NCBI RefSeq assembly: GCF_900609045.1
Contig: NZ_UXAV01000037.1
Span: forward strand, 62,001 to 126,000
Reading direction: 5' to 3'
DNA length: 64,000 bases
DNA from: Filibacter tadaridae
Lineage (GTDB): Bacteria; Bacillota; Bacilli; Bacillales_A; Planococcaceae
The notes beneath the pieces were generated by a model. The model saw only the letters and a program-made list of their open reading frames with translations. It was not told the origin of the DNA and ran no database searches. Positions 34,493 to 43,917 of the stretch are shown here, piece after piece (position 1 is the first letter of the stretch; each line of letters opens with the position of its first letter). The translations under genes were made by a program, and so were the position numbers.

Positions 34493-36982
34493 TCATATCT
34501 GCTTATCTAATCGTTCCGAATGCCCCGTAATTCGCGCTATATCATTTTCCGTCAAATACACATCCCGTGCTTTACTTCCTTTTTGACCAGAAATGAAACC
34601 ACTTTTCTCCATTCGATCCATCAGTTTTGCAGCACGGTTATAGCCAATACTGAAATTACGCTGCAACAACGAAGTGGACGCACTACCTTGCTCCATTATG
34701 AATACGCATACCTCATCAAATAACGAATCCGTTTCCTCTTCCTCAACGCTACTCGCAAGTAATTCTTCCTGACCGAATAAGTAGTCCGGCTTCGCTTCGT
34801 TCCTAACGTGTTCTATTATACGTTCTATTTCTGTATCCGTGACAAATGTACCTTGTAGTCGCACTGGCGATGATTTGCCATTACCGATATAAAGCATATC
34901 CCCTTTTCCAAGTAGCCTATCTGCCCCAGGCGTATCGATTATTGTCCTGGAATCGATTTGAGATGAAACTGAAAATGCAATTCTTGTCGGGATATTCGCT
35001 TTAATCGTACCTGTTATGACATCTACAGATGGACGTTGTGTCGCAATGATTAGATGTATACCACACGCTCTTGCTTTTTGGGCAATTCGACTGATGGAAA
35101 CCTCAACATCTGCAGGTGCTATCATCATCAAATCAGCAAGTTCATCGATTACGATTAAAAGATAAGGCATTTTCAACGAGAAACGTCTACTCTCTATGAC
35201 CAATTTATTGTAGCGTTCGATATCTCGAACTCCTGCATGCGCAAGCAATTCATAGCGACGTTCCATTTCTGCCACTGCCCATTTCAACGCCGCAGTTGCC
35301 GCCTTCACATCTGTGATGACGGGGCTAATTAGATGCGGTATCCCATTATACGGGGCAAGTTCTACCATTTTTGGATCAATTAGCATCAATTTCAAGTCTG
35401 TAGGGGCTGCTTTGTACAAAAGACTTACAAGTATTGAATTGATGCAGACGGATTTACCTGAACCGGTAGCCCCCGCTATCATACCGTGAGGCATTTTCCG
35501 CAAATCAAGCGTAACAGGCTTACCTGTTAAACTAAGACCTAATACTGCCTCAAGGGGTGACGTTGAGGATTTGAATTCATCTGTTCTGATAACTTCGGAT
35601 ATCCTGACCGGCCTTGTTTTACGATTAGGTATTTCAATGCCGATGGAACTGGTTCCCGGAATCGGCGCTTGGATTCGTATGTCTTCGGCCGCTAGCGCAA
35701 GTTTCAAGTCATCTGTTAAGTTTCTGACTTTGCTTACTTTCGTTCCTTGGCCGACAGTCAATTCAAATCTTGTCACGGTAGGACCTTGCATGGCTTCGAT
35801 AACATTTGCCTGAACCGCAAAATAAGATAATGCTTCTTCCAGTTTTTCTGATTGAGACTCCAACCACTCCGTATCCTCGATTTGCAATTCCGGAGCAATT
35901 AGATAGTCCAATGATGGGAAGGCATAGTAAGGCTCTTCTTCTTCGCTTTCAATCTCACTTACGATTTTATTATCCGAAGAATCCGCAACCGTTTCTTTCA
36001 CCTCTTGTAGTTGAGTAATCGGCTTTTCCGGTTTGTGATTGGTTGGCGCACAGTATTTCTCCACATCATTCTCTTTTTTCGGTTGAGGTTTTATCTGTTC
36101 ATTAACATGTAGTTTTTCTTTATCAGATTTCAGCATCATTACGTTAAAAGGTACAATTCGTTCCGTTCTTTTTTCAGGTATCAATTCCGCTTCTGCTTGT
36201 TCAACTTTTTGTAATTCACTTTCATTCGTTTCATTCAATACTTCTTCACTAATATGTACCGGTTCGTCAATAGTAATTCCATCGGTATATTCCTTTTCCA
36301 GATTGAGTTTTTCTGTTTCAATACGATTAGTTGGTAGATTCGATTCTTCAATGGGTGATGCATCTAGTTTTATTTCTTCTTCAAAAGGTATTACTTTTTC
36401 AAGTTCCACAGCGGATTTTACAAACTCTATTTCTTCTTTAATAACAGTCGGCATCATCTGTTTTTTCGGAGTTAAAAACCCATATACAGGGGATGGGACT
36501 TCACTTGGTAAAAAAGGACGATTGGAACGTTTTTGTATAGTTTCTTTTTTATCAGATTGATATTTTTTAGTTTTTTTATCTACAACGGGCGAAAAGTCAT
36601 TTCGCTTATATTCTTTGTCTACTCTGTATTTGGGAGTTGAACCGGATTTAAATACTTTGCCCGAAGGTTGCTCTCCTAACCATCTATCATTTTCATAGAG
36701 TGGTATCGGCACATAGTCGTCCTCTTCTGGTGTTTTACGCGTTACGGACTCTTGGAAATCCCTTACTACTGGCGGCTCATCATCATCCCATCCATATATT
36801 TCCGCATCTGAAACAATTGGAAATCGAAAGGAAGGTTCTAGTGTTTTATCTATTTTGTTTATCGGTTCAACGTTTTCATTATCATGATCATCATAAATAA
36901 ATTCTTGTGTATTATCTTCTTCCGGACCAAACAGCCGATTAACGATTATTTTCAACCAACTCAAGTCTATCACTCTTTTCAT
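34493..36982 (-). CDS. sftA: DNA translocase SftA (soluble FtsK/SpoIIIE family)
   Basis: 829 residues. There is no N-terminal membrane region, which separates SftA from SpoIIIE/FtsK. A long, charged, low-complexity linker (about 25-370) leads to the motor: alpha domain, Walker A AGATGSGKSVC, Walker B LLIVIDELADLMM, and a C-terminal winged-helix gamma domain (VCVFIMEQGSASTSLLQRNFSIGYNRAAKLMDRMEKSGFIS) that reads orienting sequences. It helps clear DNA from the division septum. A GTG nine bases upstream (36991) is in frame, but AGAGTGA is better placed for the ATG at 36982. Confidence 0.94.
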   Translation of the reverse strand: MKRVIDLSWLKIIVNRLFGPEEDNTQEFIYDDHDNENVEPINKIDKTLEPSFRFPIVSDAEIYGWDDDEPPVVRDFQESVTRKTPEEDDYVPIPLYENDRWLGEQPSGKVFKSGSTPKYRVDKEYKRNDFSPVVDKKTKKYQSDKKETIQKRSNRPFLPSEVPSPVYGFLTPKKQMMPTVIKEEIEFVKSAVELEKVIPFEEEIKLDASPIEESNLPTNRIETEKLNLEKEYTDGITIDEPVHISEEVLNETNESELQKVEQAEAELIPEKRTERIVPFNVMMLKSDKEKLHVNEQIKPQPKKENDVEKYCAPTNHKPEKPITQLQEVKETVADSSDNKIVSEIESEEEEPYYAFPSLDYLIAPELQIEDTEWLESQSEKLEEALSYFAVQANVIEAMQGPTVTRFELTVGQGTKVSKVRNLTDDLKLALAAEDIRIQAPIPGTSSIGIEIPNRKTRPVRISEVIRTDEFKSSTSPLEAVLGLSLTGKPVTLDLRKMPHGMIAGATGSGKSVCINSILVSLLYKAAPTDLKLMLIDPKMVELAPYNGIPHLISPVITDVKAATAALKWAVAEMERRYELLAHAGVRDIERYNKLVIESRRFSLKMPYLLIVIDELADLMMIAPADVEVSISRIAQKARACGIHLIIATQRPSVDVITGTIKANIPTRIAFSVSSQIDSRTIIDTPGADRLLGKGDMLYIGNGKSSPVRLQGTFVTDTEIERIIEHVRNEAKPDYLFGQEELLASSVEEEETDSLFDEVCVFIMEQGSASTSLLQRNFSIGYNRAAKLMDRMEKSGFISGQKGSKARDVYLTENDIARITGHSERLDKQI

Positions 36983-37076
36983 GTCAATCACTCTATTTTA
37001 ACAGCACTCACCCTTCTAAATCAAATCAATCTACAAAATAAGAAAAACGTACCACTTCGGCACGTTTTCTTTGCAC

Positions 37077-37682
37077 TCATTTAGTAAATGGTACACCCAC
37101 TACAGAATTATTTTCCAAAACAAGAATTCCTTTTTCCTCAGGTGCATCCGGTAATGCAAGTTCCTTCGCAGAACAGATCATTCCAGTTGAGGTGACTCCA
37201 CGCAATTCAGCATCACGTATAATCATCCCTGATGGCATCACTGCACCGACTTTTGCTACGACAATTTTTTGTCCTTCGTCGACATTTGGCGCCCCGCATA
37301 CAATTTGTATTGTTTCGTCACCGATATCGACCGTACAAATATTCAACTTATCTGCATTAGGGTGCTTTTCCTTTTTCAAGACATGCCCTATTACGAATTT
37401 CGGGGAAAGGTCAACATCAAATTCAATTGCAACCTCATTTTTCTTAAGCGCTTCTTTAATTTGTCCTACCAATTCAGCTGTTAGTTCAACTTGTCCATCT
37501 AATTCAACAGATACATACGTCGAGGCATTGAATAGATTGAATCCAACAAGTTCACCCGTAGACTCATCATAAATCAAAGTTACTTCTTTCTCCGATTTCG
37601 TTACCAAAACTTGTGGACGTGTTGAAGTCAGTTGGACAAGTAATACATCCCCAACTCCGTTGTTATTATAAAATACGTTCAT
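37077..37682 (-). CDS. ytpR: YtpR-like tRNA-binding (EMAP/OB-fold) protein
   Basis: 201 residues. The N-terminal DUF4479-like part (about 1-85) is followed by an OB-fold tRNA-binding domain (FVIGHVLKKEKHPNADKLNICTVDIGDETIQIVCGAPNVDEGQKIVVAKVGAVMP...), like the N-terminus of PheT. It presumably binds RNA; its role is unknown. Its ATG overlaps the ytpQ stop (ATGA), so the two are translationally coupled, in the conserved order ytpQ-ytpR-sftA. Confidence 0.92.
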   Translation of the reverse strand: MNVFYNNNGVGDVLLVQLTSTRPQVLVTKSEKEVTLIYDESTGELVGFNLFNASTYVSVELDGQVELTAELVGQIKEALKKNEVAIEFDVDLSPKFVIGHVLKKEKHPNADKLNICTVDIGDETIQIVCGAPNVDEGQKIVVAKVGAVMPSGMIIRDAELRGVTSTGMICSAKELALPDAPEEKGILVLENNSVVGVPFTK

Positions 37683-38497
37683 TTTTTCTTTCCTTCCCTT
37701 CTTGCCAAACGATTTTTACCCATGATGAAAATCGGCTCAAGTTCCCCGTCTTCATAGATGAAAGACAAAGACGTAACCGGTACAGCGCCTGTTGTGAAGA
37801 AATGCATCGTCATTTGTGCAAGGACGTCATATCCCGTATCGTTCCGGATATCGCCAATGATAAGAACATCCTGATGTGGAACTGAAACAGTCATATGTCC
37901 TTGAATCTTACCTTCCATCTCTTTCAAAAACGCACTATTTAGTATCCTGCTGGCATCATAACCATCTTTATTGTTGACAAAGTAAAAGATGTTGTCAGAC
38001 ACTGCGTCTTGCTTCATCGATGTAGGTAATGAACGCACACGAAACAGGGCAGATTCCATGATTTCCGTTTCAGATTGACCAATTGACTCAAGCATGCTTT
38101 CATCAATTAACCGATATGTCGTCCCAAGATCGAGTGCGTAGTATATACGCGTCTCAGCCGTATGACTTTTCGTAAGGAACTTATGACCAATAGATGTCTT
38201 TTCAGGAAATGATGTAGATCTGATAACAGGATAGATGGTAAGATTTTCACCGAATCCTTCAGATTGTTCTTTTTCCATCGCACTAAACGTTTCATTTATC
38301 GTATAGACTATCTCTTCGATTGCAGTTTCTTTCTTTGTCTCGTACTTCGCTAGAATTTCTGGAAGGGATATGTCCATTCCATTTTTCAAAAGTTTATGTT
38401 CCAAGCGGACTTTATCGGTTTTCCGATCAAAACGCCACTCAAAATGTTCGGAAGGAAGACGTACCTTCAAAGTTTCAACAAGTTCTTCAGATTTCAT
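37679..38497 (-). CDS. ytpQ: DUF1444 family protein (YtpQ)
   Basis: About 272 residues, no membrane segment. It is the conserved Bacillales DUF1444 protein: paired predicted alpha/beta regions, ending with SLSFIYEDGELEPIFIMGKNRLARR. Function unknown. The frame opens at 38515 but GGAGGTCC lies within that extension and suits the ATG at 38497, which also fits the family N-terminus (MKSEELVETL). Coupled to ytpR by a 4-base overlap and preceded at 23 bp by a lipoprotein gene; the three may form an operon. Confidence 0.9.
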   Translation of the reverse strand: MKSEELVETLKVRLPSEHFEWRFDRKTDKVRLEHKLLKNGMDISLPEILAKYETKKETAIEEIVYTINETFSAMEKEQSEGFGENLTIYPVIRSTSFPEKTSIGHKFLTKSHTAETRIYYALDLGTTYRLIDESMLESIGQSETEIMESALFRVRSLPTSMKQDAVSDNIFYFVNNKDGYDASRILNSAFLKEMEGKIQGHMTVSVPHQDVLIIGDIRNDTGYDVLAQMTMHFFTTGAVPVTSLSFIYEDGELEPIFIMGKNRLARREGKKK

Positions 38498-38519
38498 AAC
38501 TCTTTGGACCTCCATTCAA

Positions 38520-39038
38520 TTAGAAATCCTGCTTAACTGAACGCACGATTTCCATCATCTTTGTTAGTTTTTCTTCAATCTTCTTATTTTTAACCAGTGT
38601 AGTCATCTTTGCCCCATCAACTGATGCAATCAATTCTACCTGATCTTTTCCATTTTGGACAACTGCTGCGAAACCAAACACGCCATCATCAGTGAAAGTT
38701 GCCTCATCAATAATTTTTTTGTTCGGATTAGCTTGCAGTAGATCATAAAATAATTGACTACCCTTTTTCTCATTCGGATTAATAAAGAGAATATATGTAT
38801 CTTCTTTATTCGTGAAAACAATATTTTGAGCATCCGATTTGTCACTCATTGCAAATCCCGCTGGTTTATAAATTTTGACATCGGCAATCTCTTCTGTGCG
38901 TTCCTTTATGTCTAGGTCAAACGCTTCTTTAGCCGCTTTGATTCCCGTGGCTGCATTTTCTTCAAGCGACTGATTACATCCAGCTAGAAGTAGCACGGAC
39001 ATCGACGTCAGGAATAGGATTTTCCATACCCGGAACAT
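38520..39038 (-). CDS. Predicted lipoprotein of unknown function
   Basis: About 172 residues. Signal peptide with a canonical lipobox (SVLLLAGC, cleavage before the Cys at about residue 20), so it should be lipid-anchored outside the membrane. The mature part is a small alpha/beta domain (about 40-172) without a motif I recognise. The frame opens at 39104, but ATAGGGGGAAATCGA precisely precedes the ATG at 39038 and starts the signal peptide. It precedes ytpQ on the same strand. In B. subtilis this place holds ytpP (thioredoxin-like), which is a different protein. Confidence 0.8.
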   Translation of the reverse strand: MFRVWKILFLTSMSVLLLAGCNQSLEENAATGIKAAKEAFDLDIKERTEEIADVKIYKPAGFAMSDKSDAQNIVFTNKEDTYILFINPNEKKGSQLFYDLLQANPNKKIIDEATFTDDGVFGFAAVVQNGKDQVELIASVDGAKMTTLVKNKKIEEKLTKMMEIVRSVKQDF

Positions 39039-39114
39039 TCGATTTCCCCCTATCATTAAATTGAATTCCTTCCTCATTTTAATGATATCGCCGCACAGTT
39101 GCAACCTCAGCGAA

Positions 39115-39636
39115 TTATTCCATCTTCATATGATAGATATACTGACCTGCAAGTAGCTGTAAAATATGCACAAACAACTCTTTGCGGTTCACAGCATGAG
39201 CTGTCAGCATCCCCATTGCACCTTCTTTTGTGCGAATGCCACTTGCTTGGAAGTAATCATCGACAACAGGTCCTAGCTCTTTCCCCGCCAAGACCTCCAT
39301 CGCAATTTCTTGTGGCAACGGTATTTGGGCGCCTCCAGCAGTGAAACGCGTTCCATCAGGCAAGACTATCGCACCCCAGTTGCACATGTACATTTGCTTG
39401 CCAATCATCCGTACACCGCCTTCCAGTCCGATTCCAATGACGCCTTCTCTCATCACTGTTGACCGCAATGCCCGGTTAATAGCACCTAATTTTGTTTCTT
39501 CATCGCCAAATGGTTGGTCGGCCACCCCGGAACCCACCTCCGAATTGGATACTACAGCGTGAGGAAAATAAGTTAGTAAGACTTGATTTGCCGCATTCAA
39601 TTTTGCTTGGTTAGTTGTACCAATTACAAATTCCAT
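39115..39636 (-). CDS. DUF84 family protein (inosine/xanthosine triphosphatase-like)
   Basis: 173 residues. The N-terminus MEFVIGTTNQAKLNAA and the core IGIGLEGGVR...GAIVLPDG match the DUF84/NTPase (YjjX) family, related to Maf/HAM1-like housecleaning enzymes that hydrolyse ITP/XTP. The activity is inferred from the family. AAAAAGGATG ribosome binding site. It is between the M42 peptidase gene and the lipoprotein gene, same strand, with a terminator upstream. Confidence 0.85.
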   Translation of the reverse strand: MEFVIGTTNQAKLNAANQVLLTYFPHAVVSNSEVGSGVADQPFGDEETKLGAINRALRSTVMREGVIGIGLEGGVRMIGKQMYMCNWGAIVLPDGTRFTAGGAQIPLPQEIAMEVLAGKELGPVVDDYFQASGIRTKEGAMGMLTAHAVNRKELFVHILQLLAGQYIYHMKME

Positions 39637-39660
39637 TTCTACACATCCTTTTTTAGCATA

Positions 39661-39703
39661 AAAGGCCGTCCTTCACCCCAACTAGAAGGCACGGACGGCT
39701 TTT
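39661..39703 (-). terminator. Terminator after ytoP
   Basis: AAAGGCCGTCC pairs with GGACGGCTTT (one bulged base), with an inner CCTTC/GAAGG pairing; followed on the minus strand by a modest T-rich tract. 7 bp beyond the ytoP stop. Confidence 0.7.
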
Positions 39704-39709
39704 TTTCAA

Positions 39710-40783
39710 TCAGACGTTATTCTTAATCGTTTCTACAGTCGTTTTATCACATGCTTTAACAAGTTTTACTAGAAGCTCTTTTGCCGCCGCATAATCGTCA
39801 GTATGGATGATGGAGCCAGATGTATGGATATAACGTGAACAGATGCCTATGACAGCACTTGGAACGCCCTCGTTAGCAATATGAACTTGACCAGCATCCG
39901 TGCCGCCCTGTGAAATGAAATACTGATACGGAATATGATGTGTTTCGGCTGTATCTAATATAAATTCACGCATACCACGGTGTGTAACCATCGTACGGTC
40001 AAAAATACGAAGCAATGTCCCTTTACCTAGTTGCCCAAACTCGTTTTTATTACCCGAAGCATCATTTGCAGGGCTTGCATCAAGTGCAAAGAAAAGATCG
40101 GGATTAATCATTCTAGCTGCCGCTTGTGCGCCACGGAGACCTACTTCTTCCATTACATTTGCACCTGCGTACAAATTATTCGGTAACTTTTCACCGTGTA
40201 CTTCTTTCAACAATTCTAATGCAAGTCCGCAACCGTAGCGGTTATCCCATGCTTTAGCAAGGATCTTTTTATCATTTGCCATCGGTGTGAATGGACATAT
40301 AGGAACAATCTGTTGACCGGGACGTATTCCGATTTTCTTGACGTCCTCTCTATCATCCGCGCCAATATCAATAAGCATATTTTTAATATCCATCGGTTTG
40401 TTTCGCATTTCATCACTTAACAAATGAGGGGGAATGGAACCGATCACCCCAATGACAGGACCGTTTTCTGTTATGATTTCAACACGTTGCGCTAAAAGTA
40501 CTTGGCTCCACCAGCCGCCTAGAGGTTGGAACCGGATCATTCCGTTATCCGTAACAGCGCTCACCATGAATCCGACTTCATCCATATGACCCGCAACCAT
40601 GATACGTGGCCCATCTTCTGGTCCTTTACGAACGCCGAAAATACCACCAAGATTGTCTTGGATCAAGTCATCGGAATACTTTTGAAGTTCGCTGCGCATA
40701 TACTTACGGACTGCATGTTCATTTCCAGGTGCTCCAGGTAATTCTGTTAATGTCCTGAACATTTCAAGTGTGTTTTTTTGCAT
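39710..40783 (-). CDS. ytoP: M42 family glutamyl aminopeptidase (YtoP-like)
   Basis: 357 residues. Metal ligands visible in [10 protein letters not shown] (His, Asp), [11 protein letters not shown] (bridging Asp) and MEEVGLRGA (Glu pair: catalytic and ligand). M42 enzymes are large, usually dodecameric, two-metal aminopeptidases that trim short peptides in the cytoplasm. It holds the ytoP place in B. subtilis, next to ytzB. GGGGG ribosome binding site. Confidence 0.93.
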   Translation of the reverse strand: MQKNTLEMFRTLTELPGAPGNEHAVRKYMRSELQKYSDDLIQDNLGGIFGVRKGPEDGPRIMVAGHMDEVGFMVSAVTDNGMIRFQPLGGWWSQVLLAQRVEIITENGPVIGVIGSIPPHLLSDEMRNKPMDIKNMLIDIGADDREDVKKIGIRPGQQIVPICPFTPMANDKKILAKAWDNRYGCGLALELLKEVHGEKLPNNLYAGANVMEEVGLRGAQAAARMINPDLFFALDASPANDASGNKNEFGQLGKGTLLRIFDRTMVTHRGMREFILDTAETHHIPYQYFISQGGTDAGQVHIANEGVPSAVIGICSRYIHTSGSIIHTDDYAAAKELLVKLVKACDKTTVETIKNNV

Positions 40784-40956
40784 AATGATAGCCCCCTAAT
40801 GATGTATGTACTTTAATTAGTATAGTCGATTATTCAGAAATCTACCATTCATTCAATTCGATTACCGAATTATTCAATTCTATCGATAAGTCTATGTAAT
40901 GGTTGTGACATTTGTGGTACACTAATTTCAAATCTGATTTAGGGGGTTGAACCATT

Positions 40957-41271
40957 ATGAAAATGAAAGATTTCCTAGCTGGTGTACTAACGGGTGTTGC
41001 AGCAGGGGTTGTTGTCAATGAAGCCGTTGATAGGATATCCCAGAACGTTGCAGCGGATTCCGTGTTAAACACGATTAAAGATGCATTCAAAAAAGAAGGA
41101 CCCATTGACGGATCCTGGATTGTGATGAAAACTGAACCTTATACGAACAATGTCATTACAATGGACGTATATAAAGGCGGTATTTCCCGTATTGTAAACG
41201 GCGAACTTGAGCAATATGAATTTACAGCAGATGCAAAAACAGGAACAGTTGTTGAATTGACAAAAAACTAA
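40957..41271 (+). CDS. ytzB: PepSY-domain small membrane-anchored protein (YtzB-like)
   Basis: 104 residues. N-terminal glycine-rich hydrophobic segment (about 7-25; DFLAGVLTGVAAGVVVNEAV), then a single PepSY-like domain (ISRIVNGELEQYEFTADAKTGTVVEL). PepSY domains are thought to modulate local protease activity. The ATG follows TTAGGGGGTTGAACC. Divergent from ytoP and convergent with ytnP, as in B. subtilis. Confidence 0.85.
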   Translation: MKMKDFLAGVLTGVAAGVVVNEAVDRISQNVAADSVLNTIKDAFKKEGPIDGSWIVMKTEPYTNNVITMDVYKGGISRIVNGELEQYEFTADAKTGTVVELTKN

Positions 41272-41316
41272 AAAACCGTCACACGCCTAAGCTAGTTAGG
41301 GTCGTGTGACGGTTTT
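41272..41316. terminator. Bidirectional terminator ytzB / ytnP
   Basis: Perfect 14-bp inverted repeat (41272-41285, 41303-41316) with A- and T-runs, between convergent stops. Confidence 0.88.
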
Positions 41317-41319
41317 CTT

Positions 41320-42165
41320 TTAGCATGTTCTTCGGATAGACTCCTCAATCACTTTCCCACTTTCATCCCATTTAACCAGTCTATAAACTGCATCATGGTA
41401 AAAAATGAACCGGTAACCGCCTGCCAAAGCTTCTTTCATCAATTTTTCTTTTGCAAAGATCGATGTCATCGGATAGTCATCATATGCGAGCACCCACAGT
41501 GGGTTACTGTGCGCGTGCGTCGGCATGATATCACTCATATGGAGAATCGTTTCGCCCTCTTGCGTTAGTTTAATAATGCAATGGCCGTTACTATGACCCC
41601 CTGTATGAATCATCTCAATACCTGGGAGAACGGTTAGACGTTCTCCAAACGTCTTCACTTGATGCTGCACGGCTTCCCAGTTCTCTTTCCAGTATGTATT
41701 TCTGGACCGGATATTCGGGTTGCGCATTTCATCCCATTCGATTTGTGAAGCGTAAATTTCAGCATTCGAAAAAACAGACACAAGCTTATCATCTCGCCAC
41801 TCTGTCAGACCAGCGGCATGATCATTATGTAAATGCGTCATGAGAACGATATCGATATCCTCAGGTGTCAAATTTAGCTCCGCAAGACTTTCTTCAACTT
41901 TCGTCTCTTGCGTCACGCCAAGATTACGTTTCATCTTTTCATTCAGCTTGCCTTTTCCTATACCCGAATCAATTAAAATGTGTTTACCCATGTATCGGAT
42001 AAGAATCGGGTCCGTGGTAAGTTCTATCAAGTTGTTATCATCCACTTCATAGCGTTTAGACCAAAGTACTTTCGGAGCAACACCGAACATCGCTCCTCCA
42101 TCCAAATAATTGACTCCCCCATTGAGCCACGTTAACTTCATATCGTGAAATGTATACATATCCAT
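41320..42165 (-). CDS. ytnP: Metallo-beta-lactamase-fold lactonase (YtnP-like)
   Basis: About 281 residues. [10 protein letters not shown] is the HxHxDH zinc motif; [10 protein letters not shown] and a later Asp/His provide the remaining ligands. B. subtilis YtnP is described as a quorum-quenching lactonase that also interferes with Streptomyces signalling; the true substrate here is inferred. Start: TTG 42168 and ATG 42159 are alternatives, but AAAGGGAGG is spaced 8 nt from the ATG at 42165. Monocistronic. Confidence 0.9.
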   Translation of the reverse strand: MDMYTFHDMKLTWLNGGVNYLDGGAMFGVAPKVLWSKRYEVDDNNLIELTTDPILIRYMGKHILIDSGIGKGKLNEKMKRNLGVTQETKVEESLAELNLTPEDIDIVLMTHLHNDHAAGLTEWRDDKLVSVFSNAEIYASQIEWDEMRNPNIRSRNTYWKENWEAVQHQVKTFGERLTVLPGIEMIHTGGHSNGHCIIKLTQEGETILHMSDIMPTHAHSNPLWVLAYDDYPMTSIFAKEKLMKEALAGGYRFIFYHDAVYRLVKWDESGKVIEESIRRTC

Positions 42166-42198
42166 CAAAACAGCCTCCCTTTTCCCTCTTGTTGAATT

Positions 42199-42225
42199 CG
42201 GTGCCAGTAACTGGCACCGGGTGTG
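42199..42225. repeat. Family D short palindrome, copy 2
   Basis: CGGTGCCAGT/ACTGGCACCG is a perfect 10-bp inverted repeat with a one-base centre, followed by GGTGTG. 24 of 27 bases match the copy at 26324-26350. It lies in the gap between trmB and ytnP, without a T-run. Confidence 0.75.
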
Positions 42226-42231
42226 TCCAAT

Positions 42232-42879
42232 TTATCTATTATCGAATTGAGACTCAAGGCGGTAGATAGGTTGCCCCTTTGCCGAGAACTTCTCTTCGTA
42301 TTCCGTCATGATGTTATCTTCAGGCATCTCTACATGTAAGTCGAGCGATACATACCGTAATTTCATGCCATAATCAGACATGGATACAAGCGAATACTCA
42401 AAAAGTAGGCGATTATCCGTCTTGAAGTGGACTTCTCCCCCGGGAATGAGCACTGTTTCGTAGAGGTTTAAAAATGACTCATGCGTCAATCTTCTTTTCG
42501 CATGCCTAGTTTTAGGCCACGGATCGGAAAAGTTCAAATAGAGTCGATCAATCTCCCCTTTTTCAAAAATATCCACAAGCTTATTTCCATTTGCCCGGAG
42601 CAGACGTAAATTAGATGGCTTATCCGCCTCAATCGCCTTTTCCAATGCCGAAACCATTACATTGTCAAAGTGCTCAATCCCAATATAATTTACATCGGGA
42701 TTCGCTTTTGCCATCCCGATTACAAATTGACCTTTACCAGTACCTACTTCAACATGAATCGGGTTATTATTGCCAAATAATTGATGCCAGCCTTCTTTTA
42801 CTTGTTCAGGTTCCAAAACCAGAATGTCAGGATGCTCTTCCATAAAATCTTTTGCCCATGGTTTATTGCGTAAACGCAT
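42232..42879 (-). CDS. trmB: tRNA (guanine-N7-)-methyltransferase
   Basis: 215 residues. [12 protein letters not shown] start, [11 protein letters not shown] (SAM motif I), [10 protein letters not shown], and [21 protein letters not shown], the hallmark of TrmB. It makes m7G46 in the variable loop of tRNA. It lies between the NERD-like gene and ytnP, in conserved order with ytnP. Confidence 0.97.
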   Translation of the reverse strand: MRLRNKPWAKDFMEEHPDILVLEPEQVKEGWHQLFGNNNPIHVEVGTGKGQFVIGMAKANPDVNYIGIEHFDNVMVSALEKAIEADKPSNLRLLRANGNKLVDIFEKGEIDRLYLNFSDPWPKTRHAKRRLTHESFLNLYETVLIPGGEVHFKTDNRLLFEYSLVSMSDYGMKLRYVSLDLHVEMPEDNIMTEYEEKFSAKGQPIYRLESQFDNR

Positions 42880-42912
42880 TGTTCTACACTCTCATTTCTA
42901 TACTTTTTTCAT

Positions 42913-43884
42913 TCATTCCACTTCGTTTTCATGTTCATATTCAATTTCGTCAAATAGACGGCTAATTGACGTCGACTGACCTAAATCCAAAATCGCTTGT
43001 GCTGCTTTGAATTGAGTGGATTTTAAGGGTATTATTGATTTTTGCAAAGCTAAAAACCATTTGTCATACGTTCTTCGATCTATAATGTCCATATCGAAAG
43101 CAGCACCCGGATGATCTATATAGCCATTACGCGATACTAAGTACTTTCGAACGGGAAATTGAATATCGCGTCCTTTGAATATGCCTGATACAATACTTTC
43201 CATTCGATTCAGCCCAATAAGCGGATTAAGTAGCTTCGTCTCTTTTTCTCCATGCTTTTTCACCCAAAAACGATCACCACTACCAATGAACGCTGCGACA
43301 TTTTCCTGTTCAAGCACAGTGATACACACGCATTCAACAGGCGTCACAATAATTATGTCAAGCTCAACAGGTGCTTTTTTCAGTACGAGAATCGGATGAT
43401 AAAAAAGAAGATAGCTATCCGGTAATTGTAATGAAAAACTACGTAATAACGAATCACGCATGTAGCGTGCATCAATGCGCGACTTGTCCATTAACGTTGA
43501 ACTTGCCCACTTAATTTGAAAATGAAATAGTTGGTTTAGATAAAGTTCTCGTAATTGTTCAACAGTTTCCGGTGTATAGACCAAATTCGGGTTAAACCCG
43601 AAATCATCATCTTCCGGTTCATTTTTTTGATCCTTTGCATCTTGCTCTTCTTCAACCACTTTACGTTGCCCGAACAAACGGAAGAGGGGAGAAAACGACT
43701 TGCCCTCTTCCTGTTCCACTTTTTCGTTCACTTGCTGCCATTCAGATAGGTCTGCACCATGCTCCCATTGTTTTTTCATACGCTCCCATTGATACTTTTT
43801 CAAACGGATATATTGGGTGGGATAGCGTGACAGATCACGTTCATAACGAGACACATAATCGAGTAGTTTTACAAGTTGCGCCAT
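42913..43884 (-). CDS. NERD-like domain protein of unknown function
   Basis: About 323 residues, cytosolic. N-terminal charged helical part (about 1-105), then an alpha/beta domain with VELDIIIVTPVECVCITVLEQENV...GDRFWVKK...LLNPLIGLNRMESIV, which resembles the NERD (nuclease-related) domain; the catalytic E-D-E-x-K order of active nucleases is not evident. Start at 43884 chosen because GTGGAGTGA is 9 nt upstream; a TTG at 43890 is too close. It takes the place of ytmP/ytzH of B. subtilis next to trmB. The domain call is tentative. Confidence 0.6.
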   Translation of the reverse strand: MAQLVKLLDYVSRYERDLSRYPTQYIRLKKYQWERMKKQWEHGADLSEWQQVNEKVEQEEGKSFSPLFRLFGQRKVVEEEQDAKDQKNEPEDDDFGFNPNLVYTPETVEQLRELYLNQLFHFQIKWASSTLMDKSRIDARYMRDSLLRSFSLQLPDSYLLFYHPILVLKKAPVELDIIIVTPVECVCITVLEQENVAAFIGSGDRFWVKKHGEKETKLLNPLIGLNRMESIVSGIFKGRDIQFPVRKYLVSRNGYIDHPGAAFDMDIIDRRTYDKWFLALQKSIIPLKSTQFKAAQAILDLGQSTSISRLFDEIEYEHENEVE

Positions 43885-43917
43885 CTTCAATCACTCCACT
43901 ATCATTCAACTTCGCTT

